From: Rhodococcus sp. SGAir0479 | GTDB lineage: Bacteria; Actinomycetota; Actinomycetes; Mycobacteriales; Mycobacteriaceae | DNA: 64,000 nucleotides | Direction: 5' to 3' | Assembly: GCF_005484805.1 (NCBI RefSeq) | Contig: NZ_CP039432.1 | Location: forward strand, 2,480,001-2,544,000 | Shown: positions 9,299 through 17,326 of the stretch, one piece after another | How positions within the stretch are numbered: the stretch's first letter is position 1 | Layout of the letters: each line of letters starts with the position of its first letter | Translations under genes and position numbers: made by a program | The notes under the pieces: generated by a model | What the model was told of the DNA's origin: nothing | The model's input: the letters and a program-made list of their open reading frames with translations, nothing else | The model's database searches: none

Positions 9299-10100
9299 AC
9301 TTCTCGCGGCGGATGGGGGCGCCGCAGCGTCGGCACGGCAGATTCTCCTGGCCGTACGCGTTGAGCGACCGGTCGAAGTAGCCGGACTGCCCGTTGACGT
9401 TGACGTAGAGGGCGTCGAACGACGTGCCGCCCTGGTCCAGTGCCTCCCGCATGACGTCGCCCACGTGCCCCAGCAGTCGGTGCAGCCTCGGAGCACTGAG
9501 CTTGTCGGTGGGACGGTTGCCGTGGATCTCCGCACGCCACAACGCTTCGTCCGCGTAGATGTTGCCCACCCCGGAGACGACCGTCTGGTCGAGCAGCGCG
9601 CGCTTGATCTCGGTCTGCTTGCCGCGCAGCACCTTCACCACCGCGGCCGGATCGAACCGCGGGTCGAGTGGGTCACGCGCGATGTGCGCCACCGAGTCCG
9701 GCAACTCCGTGCCGTCCACGGTGACGAGGTCTGCGAGCGCCCATCCGCCGAACGTGCGTTGGTCGACGAAACGCAGATCCGTCCCCGAGTCGAGTCGGGC
9801 GCGGATTCGCAGGTGCTTCTCGTCGGGGACGGCCGGATCCTGGACGAGCATCTGCCCACTCATTCCCAGGTGCACGACGAGTGCCGTAGCGCTGGGTTCG
9901 AGCACGAGCCAGAGATACTTGCCGCGGCGCTCGGCCGCGGCAATCGTCTGCCGCTCCAGCCGCTGCGCGAGGTCCACCGAGCCGAGCAGGTGCCGGCGCA
10001 CCGCGCGGGGATGGAGCACCTCGACGGAGTCGATCGTCCGGCCGACGACGTGGGCGTCGAGACCCCGCCGTACGACCTCTACCTCGGGAAGTTCGGGCAC
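9234..10100 (-). CDS. mutM: Formamidopyrimidine-DNA glycosylase (Fpg/MutM)
   Basis: Base-excision repair enzyme of 288 residues that removes 8-oxoguanine and cuts the strand as an AP lyase. It begins [14 protein letters not shown], with the catalytic Pro2 and Glu3; the conserved beta-lyase lysine is in RRGKYLWL, and the helix-two-turn-helix contains [14 protein letters not shown]. The C-terminal zinc finger has Cys256, Cys259, Cys276 and Cys279. The start is 24 bases after the rnc stop, so it is probably co-transcribed with rnc. Its 3' end overlaps the convergent MocR gene by 65 bases; that part encodes the zinc finger's last cysteines and tail, so it is real coding sequence. Confidence 0.97.
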   Translation of the reverse strand: MPELPEVEVVRRGLDAHVVGRTIDSVEVLHPRAVRRHLLGSVDLAQRLERQTIAAAERRGKYLWLVLEPSATALVVHLGMSGQMLVQDPAVPDEKHLRIRARLDSGTDLRFVDQRTFGGWALADLVTVDGTELPDSVAHIARDPLDPRFDPAAVVKVLRGKQTEIKRALLDQTVVSGVGNIYADEALWRAEIHGNRPTDKLSAPRLHRLLGHVGDVMREALDQGGTSFDALYVNVNGQSGYFDRSLNAYGQENLPCRRCGAPIRREKFMNRSSYSCPRCQPRPRLVRG

Positions 10101-10124
10101 GCTACGTCTCGCTCCGCCGACGGC

Positions 10125-10892
10125 CTAGGACTCGACGACGGTCTCGGTCGCCTCGGCGGCTGCGGGCACCTCCGACAGCGCACTCCACGCCGTACTGGCC
10201 GCCTTCTGCTCGGCTTCCTTCTTGGAACGCCCGACCCCGACACCGAGAGCGCCGCCACCGACGATGACCGTCGCGGTGAACTCCTTGTCGTGGTCCGGTC
10301 CCGTCGCGGTGATCTCGTACACCGGCACCCCCACACCGCGCTCGGCGGTGAGCTCCTGGAGGCTGGTCTTCCAGTCCAGGCCGGCACCGAGCTTGGGTGC
10401 ACGCGTGAGCAGGTCGGCGAACAGGTCGAGCACCACCTTGCGGGCGGTGTCGATGCCGTACTGCAGGTGGATCGCACCGAGCAGCGACTCCATGCCGTCC
10501 GCGAGGATGCTGGGCTTGTCGCGGCCGCCGGTCATCTCCTCGCCCTTGCCGAGCAGTAGATGCGCACCGAGGCCACCGGGTCCCAGGCCGCGAGCCACCT
10601 CCGCCAGCGCGTGCATGTTCACGATGCTGGCGCGGATCTTCGCGAGCTCGCCCTCGGACTTCTCGGGGTGCGAGAGGTAGAGGCGTTCGGTGATGGTCAA
10701 TCCGAGGACCGAGTCACCGAGGAACTCGAGGCGCTCGTTGGTCGGCAGACCCCCGTGCTCGTACGCGTACGAACGGTGGGTGAGCGCGAGCGTCAGGAGG
10801 GAATCTTCTACAGGCACGCCAAGAGCGGCGAGGAGGGATCCGTGATCCCCCTCGCCGCCCGCGGGTGCTGTATTACTGTTTTTGCTGGTCAC
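10125..10892 (-). CDS. rnc: Ribonuclease III
   Basis: Double-strand-specific endoribonuclease of about 255 residues for rRNA and mRNA processing. The signature [12 protein letters not shown] is at residues 52-63, with the catalytic acidic residues Glu56 and Asp60; the second acidic cluster is in [11 protein letters not shown] double-stranded RNA-binding domain fills about 175-245 (DWKTSLQEL to [11 protein letters not shown]). The GTG at 10892 (VTSKNSN) is chosen because further upstream sequence lies inside rpmF. It follows rpmF by 16 bases and precedes mutM, the usual actinomycete rpmF-rnc-mutM order. Confidence 0.95.
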   Translation of the reverse strand: MTSKNSNTAPAGGEGDHGSLLAALGVPVEDSLLTLALTHRSYAYEHGGLPTNERLEFLGDSVLGLTITERLYLSHPEKSEGELAKIRASIVNMHALAEVARGLGPGGLGAHLLLGKGEEMTGGRDKPSILADGMESLLGAIHLQYGIDTARKVVLDLFADLLTRAPKLGAGLDWKTSLQELTAERGVGVPVYEITATGPDHDKEFTATVIVGGGALGVGVGRSKKEAEQKAASTAWSALSEVPAAAEATETVVES

Positions 10893-10908
10893 AGCGCCAC
10901 TGATCAGA

Positions 10909-11091
10909 CTAGACCGCGGCTGTAACCTGACGGCCCTTGTAGGTGCCGCACGACGGGCACGCGATGTGGGGCAGCGTCTTCTCGCCGCAGCCACGGTTCG
11001 GGCAGGTGATGAGGGTGGGCGCAGTGGTCTTCCACTGGCTCCGTCGCGACCTCGTGTTGGACCGCGACATTCTGCGCTTGGGGACGGCCAC
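10909..11091 (-). CDS. rpmF: 50S ribosomal protein L32 (zinc-ribbon form)
   Basis: A 60-residue protein starting [20 protein letters not shown], the standard L32 N-terminus. Cys30, Cys35, Cys45 and Cys48 form the zinc ribbon, so this is the zinc-binding (C+) form. It starts 2 bases after the yceD-like gene and precedes rnc in the same operon. The pairing of a DUF177 gene with rpmF is conserved across bacteria. Confidence 0.97.
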   Translation of the reverse strand: MAVPKRRMSRSNTRSRRSQWKTTAPTLITCPNRGCGEKTLPHIACPSCGTYKGRQVTAAV

Positions 11092-11093
11092 GT

Positions 11094-11711
11094 CTACTTC
11101 TCCTCGTTGTTCTTGCTGGCTTCAGCAGTTGCATTGCTGGCGTCGGATCCTGCACCGAATTTGGCTGCGAGCCCAGCCCAGCGGGGATCCATTATTTCAT
11201 GACCGTGCCCGGATTCGGCAATCGCCAGGCGAACGCCACATTCGGGGCACAATCCCTCACAGTCGTCGCTGCACAGCGGCTGGAGCGGAAGCTCCAGTCC
11301 GACGGCATCGACGATCACCGGTTCGAGGTCGATCTCGTCGTCCACGATCCGGTAGACCTCGTCCTCCTCGGTGGTCTCCTCCGTGGCACTGTTCGGGTAC
11401 GCGAACAGCTCCGTCAGATGGAGATCCAACGAGTCTTCGAACGGTTCGAGGCAGCGCGAGCACTCGCCGACGAGCGGCGCGTGCACGTCTCCGGTGACGA
11501 GGACGCCCTCGGACACCGCCTCGAGCCGCAGATCGAATTCCACATCCGCCCCCTTTTCGATCCCGATGAGATCGAGGCCGATGCGCGCCGGAGCCGGGAC
11601 GACCCGGGACACGGTACGCATCGAGCCGGGGCTGCGGCCCAGCGAGAGCGTGTCGAGCACGAAACCCTCGTCGCGCGTGGGGCGCGAGGAGTTGTGACGA
11701 TGGGATGACAC
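11094..11711 (-). CDS. DUF177 (YceD-family) protein, rRNA accumulation factor
   Basis: A protein of about 205 residues of the YceD/DUF177 family, which is almost always encoded next to rpmF and, from studies in E. coli and plants, linked to 23S rRNA accumulation. Family signs are [33 protein letters not shown]-type strands, the cysteine pair in [11 protein letters not shown] and the C-terminal [16 protein letters not shown] cluster. GTG at 11711 is preferred because AAAGAGA lies just before it; ATG at 11735 is an alternative that adds 8 residues but has no well-spaced RBS. It ends 2 bases before rpmF. Confidence 0.9.
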   Translation of the reverse strand: MSSHRHNSSRPTRDEGFVLDTLSLGRSPGSMRTVSRVVPAPARIGLDLIGIEKGADVEFDLRLEAVSEGVLVTGDVHAPLVGECSRCLEPFEDSLDLHLTELFAYPNSATEETTEEDEVYRIVDDEIDLEPVIVDAVGLELPLQPLCSDDCEGLCPECGVRLAIAESGHGHEIMDPRWAGLAAKFGAGSDASNATAEASKNNEEK

Positions 11712-11797
11712 GGGATTCTCTTTCAGGAAGAACATGGAACGGGCAACCACTCCACGGTACGCGACGGAGGGTCTCGGAGGGAAATCGACGGTGGCCG

Positions 11798-12553
11798 CTA
11801 GCGGCGCCGGTCGCCGTAGCCGGCGTCGTAGTCCGGCACGCCGGTTCCCGTGCGGAGCTGCTGGCGACCCCGGCCGACCGACCGGATGGTCCCGTTGAGA
11901 AAGTCCTCGAACTCCGCGAGCTTCGTGTCGACGTACAGGTCGCACTCGGACCGCAGCCGATCGGACTCGGCGTGCGCCGCGTCGATGACCCGTGCGGACT
12001 CGGCGTTCGCGGCCTGGACCACCTCGGCCTGCGAGACGAGCCGCTCCTGCTCGGCGAGGCCGTCGGCGACGGACCGCTCGTACGACGCCTTGCCGGACTC
12101 GATCATGCGGTCCGACTCGGCCCGTGCCCGCGAGGTCACGGATTCGTACTCACGCTGTCCCTCCGCGACGGTCGCATCGGCTTCCTCACGCGCCTCGTGC
12201 ACCAACTGCTCGGCATGCGAGCGGGCCTCGGCGACCATGCGGTCGGCCTGTGCCTTGGCGTCCGCGAGGATCCGGTCCGCGTTCTCACGCGCGTCCGTAA
12301 TCGTCTCGTGGGCCTCCGCATTGGCGCGGGTGACGGTCTGTTCGGCGTTCTGCCGAGCGTCACCGACGAGCTTGTCGCGGTGATCCAGCACGTCCTGCGC
12401 GTCGTCCAGCTCGCCCGGAATCGCGTCCCGCACGTCGTCGAGAAGCTCGAGGACGTCTCCACGCGGCACGACGCATCCCGCGGTCATCGGAACGCCACGC
12501 GCCTCCTCGACGATCGCGACTAGCTCGTCGAGTGCCTCGAATACCCGGTACAC
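11798..12553 (-). CDS. sepIVA: SepIVA-like DivIVA-domain septation protein
   Basis: A protein of about 251 residues beginning VYRVFEALDELVAIVEEARG, nearly identical at that end to my recollection of mycobacterial SepIVA (Rv2927c). The centre (about 65-205) is a long coiled coil rich in Ala, Glu, Arg and Asp with repeated ADR and EAR heptads. The C-terminal part has YVDTKLAEFEDFLNGT. SepIVA is an essential division factor that marks the septum and subpolar membrane in mycobacteria. The GTG at 12553 directly begins the conserved sequence; a TTG 12 bases upstream is less likely. It sits between coaD and the yceD-rpmF-rnc cluster, as in mycobacteria. Confidence 0.9.
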   Translation of the reverse strand: MYRVFEALDELVAIVEEARGVPMTAGCVVPRGDVLELLDDVRDAIPGELDDAQDVLDHRDKLVGDARQNAEQTVTRANAEAHETITDARENADRILADAKAQADRMVAEARSHAEQLVHEAREEADATVAEGQREYESVTSRARAESDRMIESGKASYERSVADGLAEQERLVSQAEVVQAANAESARVIDAAHAESDRLRSECDLYVDTKLAEFEDFLNGTIRSVGRGRQQLRTGTGVPDYDAGYGDRRR

Positions 12554-12613
12554 GCACAACCCCAATCGTCAGTTGCCATCGCTGGTGCTGGAAACAGTCT
12601 GCCCCAGTAACGG

Positions 12614-12640
12614 CACACCGGCCGCGCGGCGGCCGGTGTG
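12614..12640 (-). terminator. Hairpin terminator after coaD
   Basis: Perfect 12-bp stem (CACACCGGCCGC and its complement) with a 3-base loop, 18 bases downstream of the coaD stop. No T-run follows, as is usual in high-GC actinomycetes. It separates the pyc-rsmD-coaD group from sepIVA. Confidence 0.7.
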
Positions 12641-12657
12641 TCGGCCGTGGGACTCGC

Positions 12658-13152
12658 TCAGCCCCGCTCTGCCGCGCGCTCGGCGAGCCGCGCAACGAGC
12701 CGGGCGTGGACCTTGTCGGGGACCATGTCGGCGACCTCTCCACCGAACGTCGCGACCTCCTTGACGAGCGAGCTCGACAGGAAACTGTAGGTCGGGTTGG
12801 TGGGGATGAAGAGCGTGTCGACGCCCGAGAGCTTCTGGTTCATCTGCGCCATCTGCAGCTCGTAGTCGAAGTCGTTGGCGCCGCGCAGGCCCTTCACGAT
12901 CGCCGTTATCCCTTGCGACTTCGCGTAATCGACGAGGAGACCGTGCCACGCCGCCACCCGCACGTTGCCGAGGTGGCCGGTGGCGTCCTCGAGCATCTCG
13001 ATGCGCTCGTCGACGGTGAACAGACCGCTCTTGCTCTTGTTGATCATCACGGTGACGACGACCTCGTCGAACAGGGCGGCCGCACGGCCGATCACGTCCA
13101 GATGACCGTTGGTCACGGGGTCGAAGGATCCGGGGCAGACGGCGCCAGTCAT
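12658..13152 (-). CDS. coaD: Phosphopantetheine adenylyltransferase
   Basis: CoA synthesis enzyme of 164 residues that transfers AMP from ATP to 4'-phosphopantetheine. The nucleotidyltransferase motif TNGH is at residues 14-17 in [12 protein letters not shown], and the second motif is [12 protein letters not shown]. Other family parts are [19 protein letters not shown]. The ATG at 13152 overlaps the rsmD stop by four bases (ATGA), so the two are coupled. This rsmD-coaD pairing is widespread. Confidence 0.97.
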   Translation of the reverse strand: MTGAVCPGSFDPVTNGHLDVIGRAAALFDEVVVTVMINKSKSGLFTVDERIEMLEDATGHLGNVRVAAWHGLLVDYAKSQGITAIVKGLRGANDFDYELQMAQMNQKLSGVDTLFIPTNPTYSFLSSSLVKEVATFGGEVADMVPDKVHARLVARLAERAAERG

Positions 13153-13715
13153 GAATCCAGACCGTAGCAGGTAGCGACCTCGATTCTGGTCTCGCCGTAT
13201 CGCTTGACCCGCTCGGCGCGCATCCCGTCCGGCCACGACGTCTCGGGTGAGCGGGAGGAGCGCTCCACCACGACGACCGAGCCCTCCCCCACCCAACCGT
13301 TCGCGACGAGTGCCCCCAACGCCGCGGTGACGGCCTGTTCGGTCACCGCGTACGGCGGATCCGCAAGCACCACATCGTATTCGCGTTCGGCGGTCCCGCC
13401 CACCACCGACGCGACCGACGCGGTCCGCACGACCGCGCCGGGCAGGCCGACCGTCGCCACGTTCTGCTTGACGACGGCGGCCGCCTTCGCGTCGGACTCG
13501 ACGAGGAGCACGTGCTCGGCTCCCCGCGACAGCGCCTCGAGCCCGAGGGCGCCGGAACCCGCGTACAGGTCCAGCACCGCGGCGCCCTCGAGATCGATCC
13601 TGCTGTCGAGCGAGCTGAACAGGGCCTCACGGACGCGTTCGGAGGTGGGCCGGGTACCGCTCGCGGGCACCTTCAACCGCCTGCCCCCGGCTCGGCCGGC
13701 GACGATTCGTGTCAC
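13149..13715 (-). CDS. rsmD: 16S rRNA (guanine(966)-N(2))-methyltransferase RsmD
   Basis: SAM-dependent methyltransferase of about 188 residues that modifies G966 of 16S rRNA. The SAM-binding motif is [19 protein letters not shown] and the catalytic motif is DPPY in [10 protein letters not shown]. The RsmD N-terminal signature GRRLKVP...[13 protein letters not shown] is present. The GTG at 13715 begins VTRIVAG, the standard start. It lies 28 bases after pyc and overlaps coaD by four bases. Confidence 0.95.
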   Translation of the reverse strand: MTRIVAGRAGGRRLKVPASGTRPTSERVREALFSSLDSRIDLEGAAVLDLYAGSGALGLEALSRGAEHVLLVESDAKAAAVVKQNVATVGLPGAVVRTASVASVVGGTAEREYDVVLADPPYAVTEQAVTAALGALVANGWVGEGSVVVVERSSRSPETSWPDGMRAERVKRYGETRIEVATCYGLDS

Positions 13716-13743
13716 GCTCTGGTCCTGTCCGCTCGCTGGTTCG

Positions 13744-16700
13744 TCACTCGTTGCCGGCAGTCTCCCGCGTCGACACGACGGCGAGGAGATCGCCACCTTC
13801 GACCTGCGAGGCGCCGCCGATGGCAACGCGCGAGACGATACCGCTGCGCGGTGCTGTGATCGCCGCCTCCATCTTCATCGCCTCGATCGTGGCGACGGTG
13901 TCACCGGCCGACACGTGCTGTCCCTCGGTGACGACCAGGCTCACCACACCCGCGAAGGGCGCAGCGACGTGGCCGGGGTTGTTCCGGTCGGCCTTCTCGA
14001 CCGCGGGTGCCTCGCTGGCGACGGACCGGTCCCGCACCGACACCGGCCGCAGCTGGCCGTTGAGGATGCACATGACCGTCCGGTAGCCGCGCTCGTCGGG
14101 CTCGGAGATCGCCTCCAGGCCGATCAGGAGTTCCACACCCTTGTCGAGCTTGACCCGGTGTTCCTCGCCACGGCGCAGGCCGTAGAAGAACTGGTTGGCC
14201 GACAGCTGCGACGTGTCGCCGTACTTGTCGCGGTGCTCCTCGAATTCCTTGGTGGGGCCGGGGAACAGCAGGCGGTTCAGGGTCGCCTGGCGCTCCTCGG
14301 ACGAGCCCGACAGGCCCTTCTCCTCCTCCGGGCTGAGCGGGGTCTCCGCCTTGGCCGGACCGCGGCCCTCGAGGGCCTTGCTGCGGAACGGTTCCGGCCA
14401 GCCGCCCGCCGGGGTGCCGAGCTCGCCGCGCAGGAAACCGACGACCGAGTCGGGGATGTCGAAGCGGGCCGGATCGGCCGCGAACTCCTCGGCCGGGACG
14501 TCGGACCCGACCATGTGCAGGGCGAGATCGCCCACGACCTTCGACGAGGGCGTCACCTTGACCAGACGCCCGAGCATGCGGTCGGCCGCCGCGTACTTGG
14601 CCTCCACCTCCTCGAACCGGTCCCCGAGGCCGAGAGCGATGGCCTGCTGACGCAGGTTCGACAGCTGACCGCCGGGAATCTCGTGGGTGTAGACGCGTCC
14701 GGTAGGCGCGGGGATGCCGGACTCGAACGGCGCGTACACCTTTCGCAGCGACTCCCAGTACGGTTCCAGGTCGCACACCGCCTGCAGGTCGATCCCGGTG
14801 TCGTACTCGGTGTGGGCGGCGGCTGCCACGATCGCCGACAGCGCGGGCTGGCTGGTGGTGCCCGCGAGCGGGGCGGCGGCACCGTCCACGGCATCGGCAC
14901 CGGCCTGCCACGCGGCGAGGTACGTGGCCAGCTGGCCGCCGGGGGTGTCGTGGGTGTGCACGTGGACGGGCAGGTCGAAGTTTGAACGCAGCGCCGTCAC
15001 CAGCTTGGTCGCGGCGGGGGCACGCAGCAGTCCGGCCATGTCCTTGATCGCCAGCACGTGGGCGCCGGCTTCGACGATCTCCTCCGCCAGGCGCAGGTAG
15101 TAGTCCAGCGTGTAGAGGGTCTCGTTCGGGTTCGCCAGGTCGCCGGTGTAGGACATCGCGACCTCGGCGACGGTGGTGCCGCTCTCGCGGACCGCCTCGA
15201 TCGCGGGCCGCATCTGGTCGACGTTGTTGAGTGCGTCGAAGATTCGGAAGATGTCGATACCGGTGGCCGCGGCCTCCTCGACGAACGCGCGGGTCACCTT
15301 CTCCGGGTACGGCGTGTAGCCGACGGTGTTGCGTCCACGCAGCAGCATCTGCAGGTTGATGTTCGGTACGGCCTCGCGCAGCGCCGCCAGGCGGTACCAC
15401 GGGTCCTCGTGCAGGAACCGAAGCGCCACATCGTAGGTCGCCCCGCCCCAGGCCTCGATCGACAGCAGTTCGGGCGTCATCCGGGCGACGTGTCCGGCGA
15501 CGTCGAGCAGACCCGAGGTGCGCACGCGGGTGGCCAGCAGCGACTGGTGCGCGTCCCGGAACGTGGTGTCGGTGACCGCGAGAGCCTTCTGCTCACGCAG
15601 GGCCTTCGCGAACCCCTCCGGGCCGAGCGCGAGCAGCCGCTGCCGGGAGCCGTCCGGCGGTGCGACGTCGAGGTCGATCTTCGGCAGCTTGTCGTGCGGG
15701 TACACCGCGGTCGGCCGCTCGCCGTGCGGCTTGTTCACCGTCACGTCCGCCAGGTAGTTGAGGATCTTGGTGCCGCGGTCGGCCGAACTGCGCAGCGTCA
15801 GCAGCTCCGGCCGCTGCTCGATGAACGACGTCGTCACGCGTCCGGCGCGGAAGTCGTCGTCGTCCAGAACGGCTTGCAGGAACGGGATGTTGGTGGCGAC
15901 ACCGCGGATGCGGAACTCGGTCACCGCGCGCCGGGCGCGGGCGATGGCGGCCGTGAGATCGCGGCCCCGGCAGGTGAGCTTGACCAGCATCGAGTCGAAG
16001 TGCGCGCCCACCTCGGCCCCGAGGTGGGCGCCACCGTCCAGTCGCACCCCGGCACCGCCCGGGGTGCGGTAGGCGGTGATGCGGCCGGTGTCCGGACGGA
16101 AGCCGTTGGCCGGATCCTCGGTGGTGATCCGGCACTGCAACGCGGCCCCGCGGATGGTGATCGACTCCTGGGACAGTCCGAGGTCGGCCAGCGTCTCGCC
16201 CGACGCGATCCGCAACTGGGCCTGCACCAGGTCGACGTCGGTGATCTCCTCGGTCACCGTGTGCTCCACCTGGATGCGCGGATTCATCTCGATGAACACG
16301 TGGTTGCCACGGGTGTCGAGGAGGAACTCGACCGTGCCGGCGCACCGGTAGCCGATCTGCTTGGCGAACGCCACCGCGTCAGCGCAGATCCGATCCCGCA
16401 GCGCAGGATCGAGATTGGGGGCCGGCGCCAGTTCGATCACCTTCTGGTGGCGACGCTGCACCGAGCAGTCCCGCTCGAACAGGTGGATCACGTTGCCCTC
16501 GCCGTCGGCGAGGATCTGGACCTCGATGTGCCGCGGATCGACCACCGCCTGCTCGAGGAACACCGTCGGATCGCCGAACGCCGACTCCGCCTCGCGCGAG
16601 GCCGCCTCGATGGACTCCCGCAGCTGAGCGCGCTCGGCGACCCGGCGCATACCGCGACCACCGCCGCCGGCGACGGCCTTCACGAAGACGGGGAACTCCA

Positions 16701-17151
16701 TGTCCTCCGCCGCTGCCAACAGCGCATCGACGTCCGCCGACGGTTCCGACGACGTCAACACCGGCAGACCCGCGGCCTTCGCCGCCGCGATCGCGCGCGC
16801 CTTGTTGCCGGTCAACTCGAGCACGTCGGCCGACGGACCGACGAACGTGAGCCCGTTCGCCTCGCATGCCGCTGCGAGATCCGGGTTCTCCGACAGGAAC
16901 CCGTACCCGGGGTAGATCGCGTCCGCGCCGGCGCGTTCGGCCGCGGCGACGATCTCGTCGACCGACAGGTAGGCGCGGACCGGGTGCCCGACCTCCCCGA
17001 TCTGATACGACTCGTCCGCCTTCAGACGGTGCACCGAGTTGCGGTCTTCGTACGGGAACACCGCCACCGTTCCGGCACCCAGTTCGTAGGCGGCACGGAA
17101 CGCGCGGATCGCGATTTCGCCGCGGTTGGCGACGAGGACTTTGGTGAACAT
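13744..17151 (-). CDS. pyc: Pyruvate carboxylase
   Basis: Anaplerotic enzyme of about 1135 residues that makes oxaloacetate from pyruvate and bicarbonate with ATP and biotin. Domains in order: biotin carboxylase (about 1-450, starting FTKVLVANRGEIA, with the ATP-grasp loop GGGGRGMRR), carboxyltransferase (about 530-800, with TTFRDAHQSLLATR and the metal-site HTHDTPGG), a central allosteric/tetramerisation region, and the biotinyl domain with the target lysine 1093 in EAMKME. The ATG at 17151 begins the conserved sequence. rsmD and coaD follow on the same strand. Three TTTGCAA-type sites lie upstream, suggesting RamB-like carbon control. Confidence 0.97.
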   Translation of the reverse strand: MFTKVLVANRGEIAIRAFRAAYELGAGTVAVFPYEDRNSVHRLKADESYQIGEVGHPVRAYLSVDEIVAAAERAGADAIYPGYGFLSENPDLAAACEANGLTFVGPSADVLELTGNKARAIAAAKAAGLPVLTSSEPSADVDALLAAAEDMEFPVFVKAVAGGGGRGMRRVAERAQLRESIEAASREAESAFGDPTVFLEQAVVDPRHIEVQILADGEGNVIHLFERDCSVQRRHQKVIELAPAPNLDPALRDRICADAVAFAKQIGYRCAGTVEFLLDTRGNHVFIEMNPRIQVEHTVTEEITDVDLVQAQLRIASGETLADLGLSQESITIRGAALQCRITTEDPANGFRPDTGRITAYRTPGGAGVRLDGGAHLGAEVGAHFDSMLVKLTCRGRDLTAAIARARRAVTEFRIRGVATNIPFLQAVLDDDDFRAGRVTTSFIEQRPELLTLRSSADRGTKILNYLADVTVNKPHGERPTAVYPHDKLPKIDLDVAPPDGSRQRLLALGPEGFAKALREQKALAVTDTTFRDAHQSLLATRVRTSGLLDVAGHVARMTPELLSIEAWGGATYDVALRFLHEDPWYRLAALREAVPNINLQMLLRGRNTVGYTPYPEKVTRAFVEEAAATGIDIFRIFDALNNVDQMRPAIEAVRESGTTVAEVAMSYTGDLANPNETLYTLDYYLRLAEEIVEAGAHVLAIKDMAGLLRAPAATKLVTALRSNFDLPVHVHTHDTPGGQLATYLAAWQAGADAVDGAAAPLAGTTSQPALSAIVAAAAHTEYDTGIDLQAVCDLEPYWESLRKVYAPFESGIPAPTGRVYTHEIPGGQLSNLRQQAIALGLGDRFEEVEAKYAAADRMLGRLVKVTPSSKVVGDLALHMVGSDVPAEEFAADPARFDIPDSVVGFLRGELGTPAGGWPEPFRSKALEGRGPAKAETPLSPEEEKGLSGSSEERQATLNRLLFPGPTKEFEEHRDKYGDTSQLSANQFFYGLRRGEEHRVKLDKGVELLIGLEAISEPDERGYRTVMCILNGQLRPVSVRDRSVASEAPAVEKADRNNPGHVAAPFAGVVSLVVTEGQHVSAGDTVATIEAMKMEAAITAPRSGIVSRVAIGGASQVEGGDLLAVVSTRETAGNE

Positions 17152-17213
17152 GGGAAGCAAAGTACCGTGCCGCGCATCACTTCGCGGTACCACCCTTCCC
17201 ACGATGCGGACTC

Positions 17214-17267
17214 TTTGCAACCTTTGCAAACAGCACCGCTGACGTGCGAAATCGGCAAGTTTGCAAA
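17214..17267. promoter_or_regulatory. Cluster of three TTTGCAA(A) sites upstream of pyc
   Basis: TTTGCAA at 17214-17220, TTTGCAAA at 17223-17230 and TTTGCAAA at 17260-17267. The full 8-mer is its own reverse complement, and the first two copies are spaced 9 bases apart. The cluster is 63-116 bases upstream of the pyc ATG, between recG and pyc. TTTGCAAA is the core of sites bound by RamB, the acetate/carbon regulator of Corynebacterium and Mycobacterium. Binding here is inference. Confidence 0.55.
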
Positions 17268-17326
17268 GGGGGGAAGGAGGGGGCACCGCCCGGGACGCGT
17301 CGCGGATCCGTCACGGGCGCTCCCAG

